Part shown: one piece after another, positions 37,096 to 49,755 of the stretch
Layout of the letters: each line of letters opens with the position of its first letter
Numbering within the stretch: the first letter of the stretch is position 1
The notes under the pieces: generated by a model
What the model was told of the DNA's origin: nothing
The model's input: the letters and a program-made list of their open reading frames with translations, nothing else
Databases searched by the model: none
Translations under genes and position numbers: made by a program
Assembly (NCBI GenBank): GCA_973895155.1
Contig: OZ316892.1
Coordinates: 29,636,001-29,700,000, forward strand
Direction of reading: 5' to 3'
Origin: Marsupella aquatica
Lineage: Eukaryota; Marchantiophyta
Length of the DNA: 64,000 nucleotides

Positions 37096-38907
37096 TAGAA
37101 GAAATCGTGTAGTGTACAGTACTCTGTCTTTCTCATCGAGTGCGAAGAGAAGGACTGATGAAGGTGGACGAGCGTCATCTCCTCTCACCTCCTCTCACCT
37201 CGGGCGATGGAGGCATCATCGTGTCGTCGGTACCTGTCGAACGGCCCGGCCAGCTGCTCACAGTCCTCATGATTCCTTCTACTCCATGGGCGGATCGGCT
37301 CCTCCACTCTTTCCGTTTGGCTCTGTCTCGTCTTTCGCTTTCAGTAGAATCTTTCTTCTCTCTCTAGAGCTCTCTAGAGCTCGAGCTCGAGCGCTTTTTG
37401 GCACTTTTCAGTCTTTTGCGAGTGGAGAAGTTTCCTCCTCTTTGCCGTCCGTGCATTTTTCATTCGCATCCTCTCTTGATCTGATTCTCTTCTCTTCTCT
37501 TCTCTTCTTTGCGTGCCTGCGCGGGATTGATTGATTGTGGGTCCGATAAGATTGTGCTTTCTCTCGCTCTTGCTCTCCCCTCTCTCTCTCCATTTTCCAT
37601 TCCCGTTCTTTTCTTGTGGGGCTGGTCTTCCTCTCTCTCTGGATCGGATTTTCTTCTTGTTGTGCCTTGAGGCGGAGAGGTTGTTAGATTCTCTCTCGCT
37701 TTCTCTGCCACGTATCTGTTCGATGCTAATGGAGGTTGCTCTCCCTCGTTCAATCGGCGGACTGGCAGACGGGCCAGCGAGCTGACTGACTGACGGGTTG
37801 TAATTAGGTTAGGTTTCGGGGTTGTTCGACAAACAGCAGCTTAGTGTGAGCAGGGTGGGTTTTGATTCTGTTTGTGCTCCGATTTGGTTTATCCATTCTC
37901 TTGCTTTGTCTCCGAGCAGGTCGTTTTGCCCACCGAACAAATGTGGTCCGGCTGTGATGCTGTTTCTGTTTGCGTGCTAGTTTGGGCAGCCGGTGGTGGA
38001 CGCCTACTCGGTTCGGATGCCACGACTTGTACGCCAGTTTTCTTCACAGTTAGTGCTCATCTCGTCTACGGCTCTTCAGGAAGGGGAGCGAGGCAATCGG
38101 CTCTCGGGAAAGAGGTAGTGTGTTCGTTCCTACATGCTTAGGAATTTCTCCTAATTGACGGCTGCTCTGTGTGTGAGAGTCGGGTTGTGGTTCGACAGCT
38201 GCTTGAATTCTCTGCTTCTCTCGAGATCTCGGACATTTGGTAGGTCGAAGGAGGCGAGGACGATAGCTTCGTCTAGGGAGGCTGAAGGAGTCTGAACAGC
38301 ATGAAGACTGGTCGTACTTGGCTGGTGGAGGGATTGCTCGAGGAAGCTTGATATGTTACCTAGTCTATCTGAGGAAGCTTGATATGTTACCTAGTCTATC
38401 TGTGGTGTTCCATTATCCGTTGGGAGGTCGGAACATTCTCCGTGGGATCGGATCAGGGCAAGATGATCAGACTGGTTTCATGGTGGATTGATTGCACGGA
38501 AGGAGAATTTGATCCCTTCCCGAGATGAATGTGAGTACGGTTGTTAATTGCCTCTGATGAGGTCTTCAGCTTAGCGGGGTCAGCTGGCTTAGGGGCGGAT
38601 CGATCGCTGTTGGTTTACATAACAAAGACGCACTGAATCATATGCGGATTGAATGCCTTTGGTTTACAATGAGGAGAAGGGATTCGAGCTAGGTACCTGG
38701 GATGCAACCTGATCAGTAGGGATGTGATGCAAGCCGATCATTAGAAGGAGACGAACGTTCTGAATGGTGGTAGGAGAGAAAGGCGCCCTGCCTTTCGTTT
38801 TACGTTGAGCCTGCAGATAATTCTAGGGCTCATTTGCTTTTGGGATTGAGCTGGCAAGAAGGATCGAGCTGCTTTTGTGTTTTTCTCGTAGAGGACGAAA
38901 GAGGAAT
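37096..38907 (+). promoter_or_regulatory. CT-rich leader/promoter of the F-box gene
   Basis: The 1.8 kb ahead of the F-box gene is free of convincing coding sequence. It is rich in CT runs between about 37330 and 37700, as in many plant promoters and 5' leaders. A palindromic AGCTCGAGCTCGAGC run lies at about 37377-37391. A 31 bp direct repeat (GGAAGCTTGATATGTTACCT...) occurs at about 38342 and 38373. A 5' UTR intron is possible, for example ending at the TCCGAGCAG near 37920, but cannot be shown. Confidence 0.4.
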
Positions 38908-40398
38908 ATGGGACCATTGTCGGAGTCACCGTCGGGGCAATTGGAGACGGAAAGGGGACCATTGGAGGAGTCATCGGCGGAGCAATTGGGCATTGAGGCC
39001 ATCTGGAAAAATCTCCCAGACCAGCTTCTGATCTCGATTCTTACCCGGTTGCCGCTTCCTGCGAATTTCCAAATGCGACGCGTTTGTAAGCTCTGGAATA
39101 CGACCCTCCAGGACCTCAACTTCTTGAGGGAGTGTCCCCGATCGTCCCCTTTGCAGGAGCCATTTTGCGTGATGGCGACGGATTCAGGAGGCTCTGCCAT
39201 ATTCAGCCCGGCAGTTCACAAGTGGAGTGAATTCCCGCAGTCTTGGTTGTCGGGGCACCCTCCGGACTCGGAAGTTGCTCCCTCGGAAACTTTCGAGGTG
39301 GTTGGTGCAGCAGGTGGGGTGTTGCTGGTCCAAGGTAAGGCAATTGTAGTGGGGGACGAGTACGATCGATTCGACTCGGAATTCGATAGTAGCGATGAGG
39401 ACGAGGCCGGCTTAGCTGGGCTAGCGTTCATCAATTCGAAGCGGAAAGAACGGCAGAAGGGCCGGAGGAGCTTATCTCTGTTCAATCCGCTGAACAAGTC
39501 GAGGAGGCAGATAGCATTGCCCAGAAGGCTGAGAAGGCTCTCTACCAGCAGCATCCTGGGGATTGGTTTTAACAGAGAGAGTGACGACCACAAGATCATT
39601 ATGGCGCACCGAGGGAGCTCCAGGCGTAGTGTGGATCCCCAGAAAGTGCTCAAGATGGAAAGCGACAGTGACGATTCCGATGACGATGATCCTGGAGACC
39701 ACAGTGATTACGAATTCTACGACGACGAGGACGAGGAAAGCTTGTGGACCCGGAGAGGGGTCGGGAACGAGATTTTGTGGACAATATGCTCTTACGACCT
39801 GAGGTACGATAGATGGGAGCTTGCCTTCACGACGAAGAGGGAATATGATCACATTCTTCTCAATGCAACCGTCGTGGGAGAAGACACTTACCTCCTCATG
39901 TTGAAATTGATGCGGACCGAGCTGGGGATGTATGTACCTTTCTACCGTGTCTTTAAAGCCCCTTGGAAGGATGCAGTAGATGAGACCACTGCAATTCCAG
40001 ACGATCTGGGCTTTGCCAAAATATTTGAGAATCGTGGCCGCCTAATGCTGTCCGGGTGGACTGATCCTCTCTGGGACGAGCCCAAAGTCACTATATGGGA
40101 ACTGGCCATCACAATTGAGAATGGGGAGAGGGCCCAGAGCTGGGTGGAGGTTCTGCAAATGCCGGCCGACCTCGTGGAGCTGCTCTACAAGCATCAGGCC
40201 GCTGGGATCTGCTTCGATGCAGAAGGGGATTTTGTTTGCTTCTCGAATCAGGGCATAAGCAAGACGGAGAATGTTACCATTACCTGCAATCTCCTCCAGA
40301 GAGATTGGAGATCCTGTCCGTGCCAAAGCTCCGAGTCTCTCTGGGTGAACTACGGTCCCAGGTATGTGTTTGAGCCAAAACTGGATGTTGTGGTATAA
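38908..40398 (+). CDS. F-box protein with acidic insert
   Basis: Single-exon frame of 496 residues. Residues 32-72 form an F-box (IWKNLPDQLLISILTRLPLP...VCKLWNTTL), the motif that binds SKP1 and recruits the protein into SCF ubiquitin ligases. The C-terminal 420 residues should bind the target. They show the layout of plant F-box proteins with a single folded beta-type domain, but no clear kelch or LRR repeats. Two acidic stretches stand out: one near residues 160-168 (DSSDEDEAG) and one near 250-280 (SDSDDSDDDD, then YDDEDEE). They flank a basic segment around residues 175-210 (KRKERQKGRR). ATG 38908 is the first Met in frame before the F-box; the frame is open for 11 more codons upstream. 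The target is unknown. Confidence 0.85.
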   Translation: MGPLSESPSGQLETERGPLEESSAEQLGIEAIWKNLPDQLLISILTRLPLPANFQMRRVCKLWNTTLQDLNFLRECPRSSPLQEPFCVMATDSGGSAIFSPAVHKWSEFPQSWLSGHPPDSEVAPSETFEVVGAAGGVLLVQGKAIVVGDEYDRFDSEFDSSDEDEAGLAGLAFINSKRKERQKGRRSLSLFNPLNKSRRQIALPRRLRRLSTSSILGIGFNRESDDHKIIMAHRGSSRRSVDPQKVLKMESDSDDSDDDDPGDHSDYEFYDDEDEESLWTRRGVGNEILWTICSYDLRYDRWELAFTTKREYDHILLNATVVGEDTYLLMLKLMRTELGMYVPFYRVFKAPWKDAVDETTAIPDDLGFAKIFENRGRLMLSGWTDPLWDEPKVTIWELAITIENGERAQSWVEVLQMPADLVELLYKHQAAGICFDAEGDFVCFSNQGISKTENVTITCNLLQRDWRSCPCQSSESLWVNYGPRYVFEPKLDVVV

Positions 40399-43300
40399 TT
40401 TTTGCCCTAGCATCCTGCAGCAGAACTGCATTACCTCCAGCCGGTTTCGTCAAATCGAGCGGGAATGCAAACGATCGACTGTCAATGAAATCAATGGCTT
40501 TGCTGGCAAGCAGAGCCACGAGCTGCTACTTGCGGAGCAACTCTTTGTAACGTAGTTGATTTTGTATCATAGCCTTAGCTAGTCTTTTACACGAAATTTG
40601 AGAAGAAGACTGAATGTGACGTGTGAACTTGTGTAGATCAGATTCTTCAAACTGTTCGTCCTCATGTGTGAGACTAATTTGTCATCTTAGCTTATCAGCT
40701 GTAATTATCGTTCGGAGGTATGACGCTTTGTGAAGTTTACTTAAGGCAGAGAGATCGCTTAAAGACAGCTGACTGATGGTAGGAATAGGGTACCCGTTTA
40801 CTCCTACCCAAAATGTCGTCAGTGTCAGAGGTTAAGTATATGGCCTACGCCAGTTCCGGATCCCTGCAATCTCCTCACCTTTGGGATTAACGAATTCAAC
40901 GAGTGGTACTGAGCGGACGCCCAAGATTCCTTGGGAAATGTCGTCTTTTCCACTCCTCTAGGGTTGAACTTTTTTCTATAATCAGTTAACACATTTTGCT
41001 GTTGGCATGATCGAATGAGAATTTCCACTTTCATATTGAAAGTTTCCTGTCCGTATGTCACTTCACATGCTGCGCAACGAAACTTCTTGAGTTTTCATAA
41101 AGGTGGAACGGACGCTCACGATTTCCTTAAGTTCTATCCTTCCTGTCATAGTGATGCTGGGAAAATCTCCGCAGATGTTATGTTGGTGGAATGTAGGGGT
41201 CGTGTACTCCCTTTGTTCTGGAGCGTGCGTAAATGAGAATTACTGTGTATGAATGAACGCCATGTGGATTGCTCCACTGGCGTTTCACTTATTGAACGAT
41301 AAGTAACATCCCACAAATGTGATACACAGTAAGATCTCCTGCTGGATTGGCCGTCTGCATGTCTTATGGCAACAGTGCTTCCATTAACATTCCACTGTAT
41401 AATCACCCACATTTGGTAGTTTCATCTTCATGTGCTCGACAGGGGGTACTGACTCTGGTGATATTCACAATAATTTGCACCAAGCTCAGTCTCTGCATGT
41501 CAACTGCAGGATGTCCATCGAAGAATACTGACTGCACCTTAGTCTATTCTTTGACTTCACGGAAGCAAGCTGCGGTACGAGTACAAATTGTAAGGCGTTT
41601 GGACAGTAAAGTTAGATTGCTAAACACTATTCAATTGTCTGGTAGGAATGCCTGGTAGGTTGTATAACACTGGCCGGTAGCTTCTGAGGCACTACCCTTC
41701 CCTCGCAGATTGTCCAACCTTCGCTATCCCTGGTAGGCTGTACATCACTCATCTTCCCTCGTCGATTGTGAACACGTCACCTATGGTTCATAAATCGGGC
41801 AAACCTTATTGGAATTTTTTAAACGAGGACAGCCTACGGTGGCAATATATTCGCAGATTGCTTGGTACACCGCCTTGACTTTCCTACCCTGTTGGTGTTC
41901 AAGCTGCTGTACAGTTTCGTGCCTATCTTAGGTCTGTCAAGTGCAAGTAATTTATGTCTCTAACTGGCATTCATACCATCTGATCAGTTATTTTCAGGTC
42001 CAAGATCTTAGCCAGGAAGACTGCACAACGAGTTAATGGACATGAGGTTGGATTAGTTCCTAGGAATCAATCTCTTACATAGTGGTGTCTACAGGAAGGG
42101 TTCCAATCAATCCACACAGTTAACTTTTGTGTAAAGTTATTTTCAGGTCCAAGATCTTAGCCAGGAAGACTGCATGACGAGTTGATGGACATGAGGTTGG
42201 ATTAGTTCCTAGGAATCAATGTCTTACATAGTAGTGTCTACAGGAAGGGTTCCAATCAATCCACACAGTTAACTTTTGTGTTAAGATAACCGCCAATAAT
42301 CTCCATGATCTCTTTTGGCTTGCATTAGAGCAAACTTGCTGTGGCTATTTCTTAGATTGTACGACACCACCAGACGATACTTTACACACAGTTGTAGTAA
42401 TGAGTTCAACAGGCACTTCACGTAAGCACCTCTTAACAAATCCACGCACCTCCCTCTCAATGAAGCGAAAACATGTTCTTGTCTAGTGAAAGTGCTCAAT
42501 CCGTCTCTCTAACTTGGACAATAAACCAGTGCTGACAAGGTCTCATGGTTCAAGGTACACAGTACATAATCGACCCAACTTCTCACTCATTCAACCGTAG
42601 TGGCTTCCCGGTGCAGAAATTACCGTTCTTCTCATGCATTACAACCTCGTGGCTTTTTTGGTACACCTCATAGACAAGTGCTGTTTCCAGCTTCCAGGTA
42701 CAAAATGCACCCCGTTTAATGAATTCCGACTCCCTGCTTCGATCTACCTCACAACTCCTCACATACTACAGCTTTCCGCCACAATTGTAAGGATCGTTGG
42801 CGCTGGATAGGGTTTCCTTCTCACACTTAGGGTAACCACCTCCATGCACAAAAAAGGCAAAAACCAAACAAAGTTCTCGTGTCCTGTACGACACTTGCCC
42901 AACCTCCTGGTGTACATAACACACCCAACTACAACTCATGTTTTACCTTTACAGCTTTCTGTTAAATGACCTACCCAACCGTTTCTCAAATATAATCAAT
43001 TCCCAGCTTCCTGGGTGTACAATTACTCTATCTGGCAAAGAGGCATTGAACAACAGCGTCCTTTGAACACAAAATGACAAGAAAAAGCCTTGGCCAAATC
43101 GCATAATCTTCCAGATCACACCACTCCTTAAACTATACTATGCAAACCAAAAACTGTTTAGGTAGTCAGTGAGGTCCCGCATGGTCAACCTGCTGACATC
43201 GAATTTCAGATATACTGTAACATGCAACCAGAAAATATATTTTTTCTACTCTGAGAACGCATCTTTTGGAGTCAAGTCAAGACAACAGCTCGCATGATAC

Positions 43301-43651
43301 CTTCCCTCTCGAGGATAAGATCTTGTAGACAAGATGCGACAGACAGCTGAGACATCGCATAAACACCACACAGATATTGAATTTTGTATTCAGAGCACTA
43401 CCAGCTTAAAGCCATGGCGAGTCAAATTAGACGAAGAAGAGATGTTCCGAATTCACATTTTAGACTGCACAAGGCATGAACCTACAAACGTAACCAGCCA
43501 CCAAATTGCTGGGGCAAATTCATCCAAACTGCAGAAAGGACGAACGTCCGGTGAACTCTATAATGCAAAAGAATGGTTAGCGTCATGTCCCTAACAGCTG
43601 GTGTGTAATCCCCAAGGAGGAAAACTTTTCTAGTAGTACTGTAAAACGTAC
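40399..43651. other. Spacer between the F-box and CDSP32 genes
   Basis: No gene is supported. The sequence includes the 149 bp tandem duplication at 41988-42285 and otherwise unremarkable non-coding DNA. Short frames at 41347-41658 and 43334-43594 show no homology I recognise. Confidence 0.5.
41988..42285. repeat. 149 bp tandem duplication
   Basis: The unit beginning TTATTTTCAGGTCCAAGATC starts at 41988 and again at 42137 and is nearly identical over its whole length. A few C/T and A/G differences show that it is not brand new. Confidence 0.9.
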
Positions 43652-44686
43652 TCAGGTAACGCGAACCCCGTTGTACCTCAGAATCTCACCCACGAGCTCT
43701 CCTCTTCCTGAGCCGACGTAGCGCCCCAGAGGCTTCCCATCCCTAATGAACACAAAAGTGGGAACCTCCACAACGCCCATGGACTTGAGTAAGGTCGAAC
43801 ATTCCGCATTCTCATCTCCATGCATGCGAGCAAACACTGTATTACCAACCATTCTCTTCGATAGGCTGACAAAGGTAGGATAGATTTTCGCACAAGGTCC
43901 ACAGCTCTTCAGCCCCACATCGAGAACCACTAATTTGTGATCAGAGGCATGCTCCTTCAGCAGAAACTCGAAGTCCTCCTTGTTGCGCACTTGGTGAATT
44001 GGAGCATCGTTATCCCCATAGTAGAGAACGTCCCCCTCCAGGACATCCGAGGTGATTCCCTCCTCCTCGTGAATCTTCACCGAGTGCTTGTAGAACACAA
44101 AATGGGGAACCTTCTCCACTCCTGCCCTCTCGCAAAGCTCCTTGGTGGCGTCCGACTCGTCTCCCAGCACGAGAAGAAACACCACGCCCTTGAGAGTCTT
44201 GCTCAGGTCCACCATGGACGGGTAAATCTTTCGAGAATTCACGCTATGGGTTGCGGCGTACTCGACCACCACCAGCTTGTTCTTCGCTGTTCTCAACGCC
44301 TCGTCGAAATCCTCCACTGTGGTGATGTGTTTCACTCTATCGTCTGGTTGCTGCAGCCCCACTTTCGGCGGCTCGACGGCGGACGTCGTTGCGGATTCAC
44401 CTGTTGCCGCTCTGATGACATTGCTCGGCCTAATAAACGAGACATGATGATCAATGGGAAGACACCTCGTGAGCGAATTCACCTGCTTGGACCCAACATG
44501 GCTTCTCCAACTGATAGAAACCCCTTGAGCAGGAGGAGCAGCAGAAACAAAGCTACGGAGTGAGGCAGAGCATGCGGAGGGGTTTGTGACTGCCACTCCG
44601 GTAGCAGATAAGGAGGTCGGACAGAGATTTGAAATTGAGAGCTGCTGCGTTAGGGCCTGCATGGTGTTCGTGTCCGTCCTCCACAC
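43652..44686 (-). CDS. CDSP32: CDSP32-like plastid double thioredoxin
   Basis: Intronless minus-strand frame of 344 residues. Plant CDSP32 is a chloroplast stress-induced protein of two thioredoxin modules that reduces plastid peroxiredoxin and methionine sulfoxide reductase. Residues 1 to about 95 are Ser/Ala-rich and fit a transit peptide. The first thioredoxin module (about 115-225) has lost the CxxC site, reading [10 protein letters not shown] there, as is normal in this family. The second module (about 235-344) keeps the redox site [10 protein letters not shown] with cysteines at 262 and 265 and cis-Pro in VEVPTF. Family blocks [23 protein letters not shown] and the [16 protein letters not shown] end match closely. 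The start could instead be the Met at 44662, eight codons in, which begins a more typical transit peptide (MQALTQQL). Confidence 0.92.
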   Translation of the reverse strand: MWRTDTNTMQALTQQLSISNLCPTSLSATGVAVTNPSACSASLRSFVSAAPPAQGVSISWRSHVGSKQVNSLTRCLPIDHHVSFIRPSNVIRAATGESATTSAVEPPKVGLQQPDDRVKHITTVEDFDEALRTAKNKLVVVEYAATHSVNSRKIYPSMVDLSKTLKGVVFLLVLGDESDATKELCERAGVEKVPHFVFYKHSVKIHEEEGITSDVLEGDVLYYGDNDAPIHQVRNKEDFEFLLKEHASDHKLVVLDVGLKSCGPCAKIYPTFVSLSKRMVGNTVFARMHGDENAECSTLLKSMGVVEVPTFVFIRDGKPLGRYVGSGRGELVGEILRYNGVRVT

Positions 44687-47600
44687 GGGATGGACAATAT
44701 ATGAAGCCGCGTCGTTACTCTCTCAAATGCCCACCACAACCACTCTCAGTCTTTGATGAATCAATCGATCAATCGTTCAAGCAATGGCTGCTTTTCCTCC
44801 CTCCCAGCAAACTTTTCCGGAAGCTCTATCTTTCGAGCAATGCCGCTCTCTCCGACGAACGGTCGGTCGGATGTCACCTGAAGCTGATGAAATTCCTAAA
44901 GCAGCCCTCCCTGTCGTCCAGACTTGTTACAAAGACTATGTGGGCAATGTTTCGAGATAAATCCTCCAATTCACTATATGGTGACATAAACCGTTTGCAA
45001 AAGGAGATCCGCAACCTTCCTATCCTTCGTCCCGTCCCGCTGTAAGAAAATCAACTTCTCAGACCAATCAGAGCACTACCTTCTCCGCTCAGTTCAGGCT
45101 CTGGTTCTGACTGACGAGAACAGCCGAAAAATCTGCAAAGGGAGATGCAAGAGATGAGATACCGAACAACACGTGTGATGGCAATCCTCTGTTCCTCACT
45201 CGCTCCCTCTCAATCACATTCCTTCATTCATTCTCCACAAAAATAGCCGTGGTGAGAAAGGTTCATTATCAGCGCCTCTCGTTTCCTACCAGTCATTGAT
45301 TCTTCGTGGATCGTCGATGGAACTGTACACGGAGGTAATTAATTGTTCTCCATCACTAGTTCAGTGGTTCAGTGGATAAGGAAGTGCCCCAGCTCTCCTG
45401 TACCTTCCGATCCTATCCACTTTTACTTTCGGCAAAGATCTCAAGATCCTTTACCGCCGTGAGACTCCTGCCGCTTTCCCGAAAGACAAAGAGATGAATC
45501 CGGCCTGCTGCTGGCCTACCTCCTCTCCTAAACTTCTAGACCGCCATAGCTCCACGTCTACACTCCCGGCTCCCGACCTGCTCACCATCATCATTATCCT
45601 TTCTTTCGATTGGAGTCTAGGAGTAAAGATCGAACGGCTTTTTGTGGTGCCCTCGCTCTGACGGGAGGGCTTTGACCGTGGATTCTTTGCTCTGAGTCTT
45701 CTGTCGCCATAGCCGATGAATGAAACAGGGAATCCGTCCTCTGCTCTTTCAATGGGGAAGAAATGACAAGATCAACTCGTCGAGTTCTGTCATCCAAAGT
45801 ACACTCCAGTGCTACATCACTTCGCCATAGCCAGGGCAATTGTACACTCTAGAACTACACTACTTCGCCATAGCCAATGCAAATTTTAAGGTTTTCCTCT
45901 TTCCGCCAAGGTGATGATTGTCACCTTCTGTGAAACAGAGCATTGATCTAGGTTTTTTCTGACCATTAGATTTTGCTAGATTGAAGGATAACCATCGGAT
46001 TCTGGCAAATGGTTTCTGTGGATAGGTGGGAAACTAGCTACTCCAAGGAAACTGGCTTGGCAAATTTTTGGCAAAACGGGGAAGACATTTCTTTGAGGTG
46101 AATTTGGAAATTTCTTGCCATAAAACCAAGGTGGCAAATGTGTCACCCTGTGTGAAGCAAAAGCTGAATTCATTATCAAATTTTTGAAGATTTATTTTGT
46201 GACGGTTGGATTGGGCATTGTATCTCCCTAGAGTTAAGGATAACCATCATCCGTACCAGTTTCCAGGTGTGGCGCTGCCAAAGGGAAAATTAGCCTGGAA
46301 GTTTGCGGGCCTGCATCTGGGTTTTGACCCCACGCGCAACGTGTGTTGCATGTGTGCCCGCTAAAGGAGGCCTGGAAATCTTCAACCATACGTTAGAACC
46401 GTATCACTCGGGTTTGAACCCACCAAACAAGGCCATTTTCATCGTAGTGCTTAGAAACTCTCTCCCAAAAATTCTCTCTCTTTTGCCCACTGCGGACACA
46501 AGGGTCTTGGGATATCTCCAAGTAGGAATAGCAGAGCTGTTTTAATTCAGCCGGACTGAAGTTCTTGCCCATTGGACCATTTCTACACACGATTGGAGTG
46601 CAGAGCTCTCGATGGTACCAAGACCTCTTGATGGGACCACGAGCTCTGTCAAAGCTACAAGAAAAACATGTGCATTGACATGCTCTGCTGCAGCCTGCAA
46701 GTACGTGCACCAGATTTCATATTCACGGGGGAAGTTGCTTGCACCTAGGATGTGGATAAGTGGCAGGTTTCAGGTCGTAGATGGGGTTTCCAAGGACTGC
46801 CAAACCCGGTTTTCAGACTGCCAAAGGAGGCAAATATAGTGGTCAGCAAATGAGTATAGCCTGCGGCCTGAAAAACATTTGGTGATAGCAGCGACGGGTG
46901 CAAAAGGGAAAATGACCACGGCCGGGGAAAAGCATGCTTTTGCAAGCCCAATGCCTTTTGGCAGGCGCCGGTGCGCACGCTCTGAGGGGGTTACAAGCTG
47001 TAACCTACAAGAGTGGTTAGCCCATCACCCCGACGAAGCCATGGATTATTGCACGTACATCCCAAGGGTGGTTTTGCTGTACTTCAACCCAAGGCCAGGG
47101 AGTTAAGGCTGATAACCATGACTAAAATTACACAGAAAATACATGAGGGTTTATGTTTGAGCTACAAATTATGTGATCAACTTTGAATGAAACAGGAAAG
47201 GAACTGTCATCAAGAACTTTGTCCCTTGGCCTTTTTGAGTTGCAGCTGAATCAAAGTTCTCTAAACAGCACACTTCATTCATGATTCATAGACACAATTG
47301 AGCAAACATTAAGCATCAAGTCCAAAATATTATGCAACTCACGTAAATGTGATGGAACATTAAGCATCAAATTCAAAATACAATGCAACTCATCATAATT
47401 CTCTTTGGTTTCCATCAATCAGTTTTAGCTCACAATGGAGAATTCTGCAGTCTGGTCATTTAGAACCCTGTCAAGTTGCATCTCCCATCAATAGTTATAA
47501 TACAAGTGTCATTGAAATTTGACGTGCTATTTTGAGTGAAAAAACTGAAAACCTGAAAAATTGGAAGGAATAAGCCAAAAGTGAATTATGTTTGGTGTGA

Positions 47601-47974
47601 ACTGTATACAAAGCAAGAAGAAAAGGCAAGAACCAATCATGAACCTTCATCAAAGTATTGTTTTGTACACCATCAGGTATATCCATACACTCCATTTAAA
47701 ATAAATGCCTACCAAAGTTGACCTTCATCCTGCAGTCACCTGCCCGAGATAAAAACTTAACTTAATTTTAATTCAATTATTTTACACTGAAATTAATTAA
47801 ATTTAAACAATTAAAAAAAACTTTTCATTTGGTAAAACTATTGAATATAAATAAAATATAGAAACAATTTATTTCTCTTAAAAAATAACTATAAAAAACA
47901 TATTTGTTCATGTTAGTCGATTGTGTTTGGACTCTATGATGCGGTGGCTGCTATCTTGTGTCTCCAATTTCTAT

Positions 47975-48420
47975 GTGCAACGCACGGGTTATTAACACAG
48001 GCACAACAAGTGCATGGTCAGGATCACACAGAACATGCCTCAACAATCACATTGCAAAGTTTATAAATTTTTGTCTTGCCTTGAAAGCTTTGCCTAACCT
48101 TTACATATTTATCGCTCCTTAACATCTTTATCTTGCTTTTACATCTTTTTCTCACATTGACATCTTTATGTCACTCCCAATCTCACTATGACATTTTTTT
48201 TCTCACTCTCGACATATTTTCTCTCCTGTTCACCTTTTTCTCTCCAGATCTTTTTTACGTGGATTGACATCTCTTCCTCACCTTGACATTTTTTCTCGTC
48301 TTGATATCTTATCTTTTTCTCATCTCGCCATCTTTTTCTCCCTTTGACATCTTTATCTCACCACCATATGTTTCCCTCTCCCTCAACATCATTTCTCTGT
48401 GTGACATCTATTTTCCTTTT
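47975..48420 (+). repeat. Helitron-type hairpin and minisatellite
   Basis: GTGCAACGCACGGG at 47975-47988 is the same word as in the Helitron-like ends at 2347 and 25782. From about 48110 to 48420 there are degenerate GACATCTTTTTCTCACCTT units, related to the arrays at those two loci. Here the hairpin precedes the array and CTAG is missing, so the locus is rearranged or contains pieces of two copies. Confidence 0.45.
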
Positions 48421-49198
48421 AAACCTTAAGACTCCCCGCCCCCCTTTCCCTTTCATTCATTAGGCTTTGCACTACCTTATTGACTATGTGATATTTGCTA
48501 TTAAACTACTATTACTAGGACAATGATGCAATACCCTATGGAGTAAGTAGCAATTGCATGGATGGTAGAGAGAGGAACACTTCCTGCCCATGGATGGTAC
48601 AGACTTGATTTTCCTGTTGTAGCCCTTTCTCTTATTGCTTGAAAAACCGTTCATTCACTTTTTCATTCACACAAAATATAATCCTCTTTCGTTGTATTTC
48701 TTCCAATTTTTCCAGTTTCATGTTTTCTCACCCAAAACACCCTGCCAAATTTGAAAGATGACCAGTGTATAAAAGGGGGCAACGTTCTCCCTGCCAATTG
48801 AAAGATGACCAGTGTATAAAAGGGGGCAACATTCCTTTGCTCAAATAACTAAGAAGGTTGGGTGAATTGTGCAGTTACCTTTGGGTCATCGAGTGGCTCC
48901 GGAAATCCTAAATCACACGAGGTTTGAAGTGGCCCCACTATTATAGTTTTTGACTAGTGGCGCACTTTGGGTGCTTACTCTCCATTCACTAATGATGATT
49001 CTAATTAGTGCTTATCAGTCAGCTTAATAGTGGGAGTTCCTAGATCTTCCAACATACACTTGTCCTTTCTTTGAAGGAATTTTGGCACCACTCCAAATTA
49101 ACACGGTTAACAGCCAAATCGGATGAAACAGCCCTCAACAATAGGGCGTCTCAAATATAGGGCGTTTGAGTAATTTTCCACGCCCCGGAGTATCAGTG

Positions 49199-49260
49199 CC
49201 CGGGCCTCCGGACAGGACTGGTCGGGCACCGATTGTGGTGCCCGACCAGTCACGCCCGGG
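49199..49260. repeat. GC-rich nested palindrome
   Basis: ACTGGTCGGGCACC (49217-49230) and its exact reverse complement (49237-49250) are separated by six bases. Outer arms CCCGGGC (49199) and GCCCGGG (49254) pair as well. The GC-rich block stands out against AT-rich surroundings. Confidence 0.85.
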
Positions 49261-49566
49261 AAAGCTCCGCCCGACCGGGATTACAAAAAACGAACAAGGA
49301 ACTAAATGTTAACGAACAATAGGCCATTGGCATTTACACCCGCGACTCGTGTCATAATTCCGTACTCAAAAAAATGTTGGCCCGCATCAACCCTCTCGCG
49401 GTGCGCCCGAGTGCGTCTCGGGCCGCCCGTGAATGAAGTTTTTTTCTCATGTATGAGACGCCCTAATGAAGCCCTCAGCACTTGCGAAATGACCGGGAAA
49501 TGGGAATCTCATTTGACAAGAGTATCTGCTGCAATCTGCTTCCCAACAAATCTGCTTCAGGAGCAG

Positions 49567-49755
49567 TGTCAAATTGTTCTACTCTCAAGGCAGAGGTTGG
49601 GACTTCAAAAGCAGGAAAGTGTCCGGCCTTCGCCATTGGGTCTCAAACGTGGACTACAGGAGTACATTGTCAATTTGTTCTACTCTCAAGGTAGAGTTTG
49701 GGACTTCAAAATTAAGCAGGAAAGTTTCCTGCCTTTGCCTTGGGGTCTCAAAAGG
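49567..49755. repeat. Direct duplication of about 100 bp
   Basis: Two copies start near 49567 and 49668, both containing TTGTTCTACTCTCAAGG, GGGACTTCAAAA and GGGTCTCAAA. The second has a 4 base insertion. A third partial tail (GGGTCTCAAAAAG) follows at about 49761. Confidence 0.8.

Noticed and set aside
37112-37534. 140-codon frame in the CT-rich leader of the F-box gene
   Set aside because: Ser/Arg/Leu low complexity from pyrimidine tracts; no domain, and it lies in the presumed leader.
44629-45045. 138-codon plus-strand frame overlapping the CDSP32 start
   Set aside because: Overlaps the transit peptide region antisense; no homology.
45362-45430. Possible tRNA gene (CAGTGGTTCAGTGGATAAGG start)
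   Set aside because: The A-box-like start is good but no convincing B-box or acceptor stem follows.
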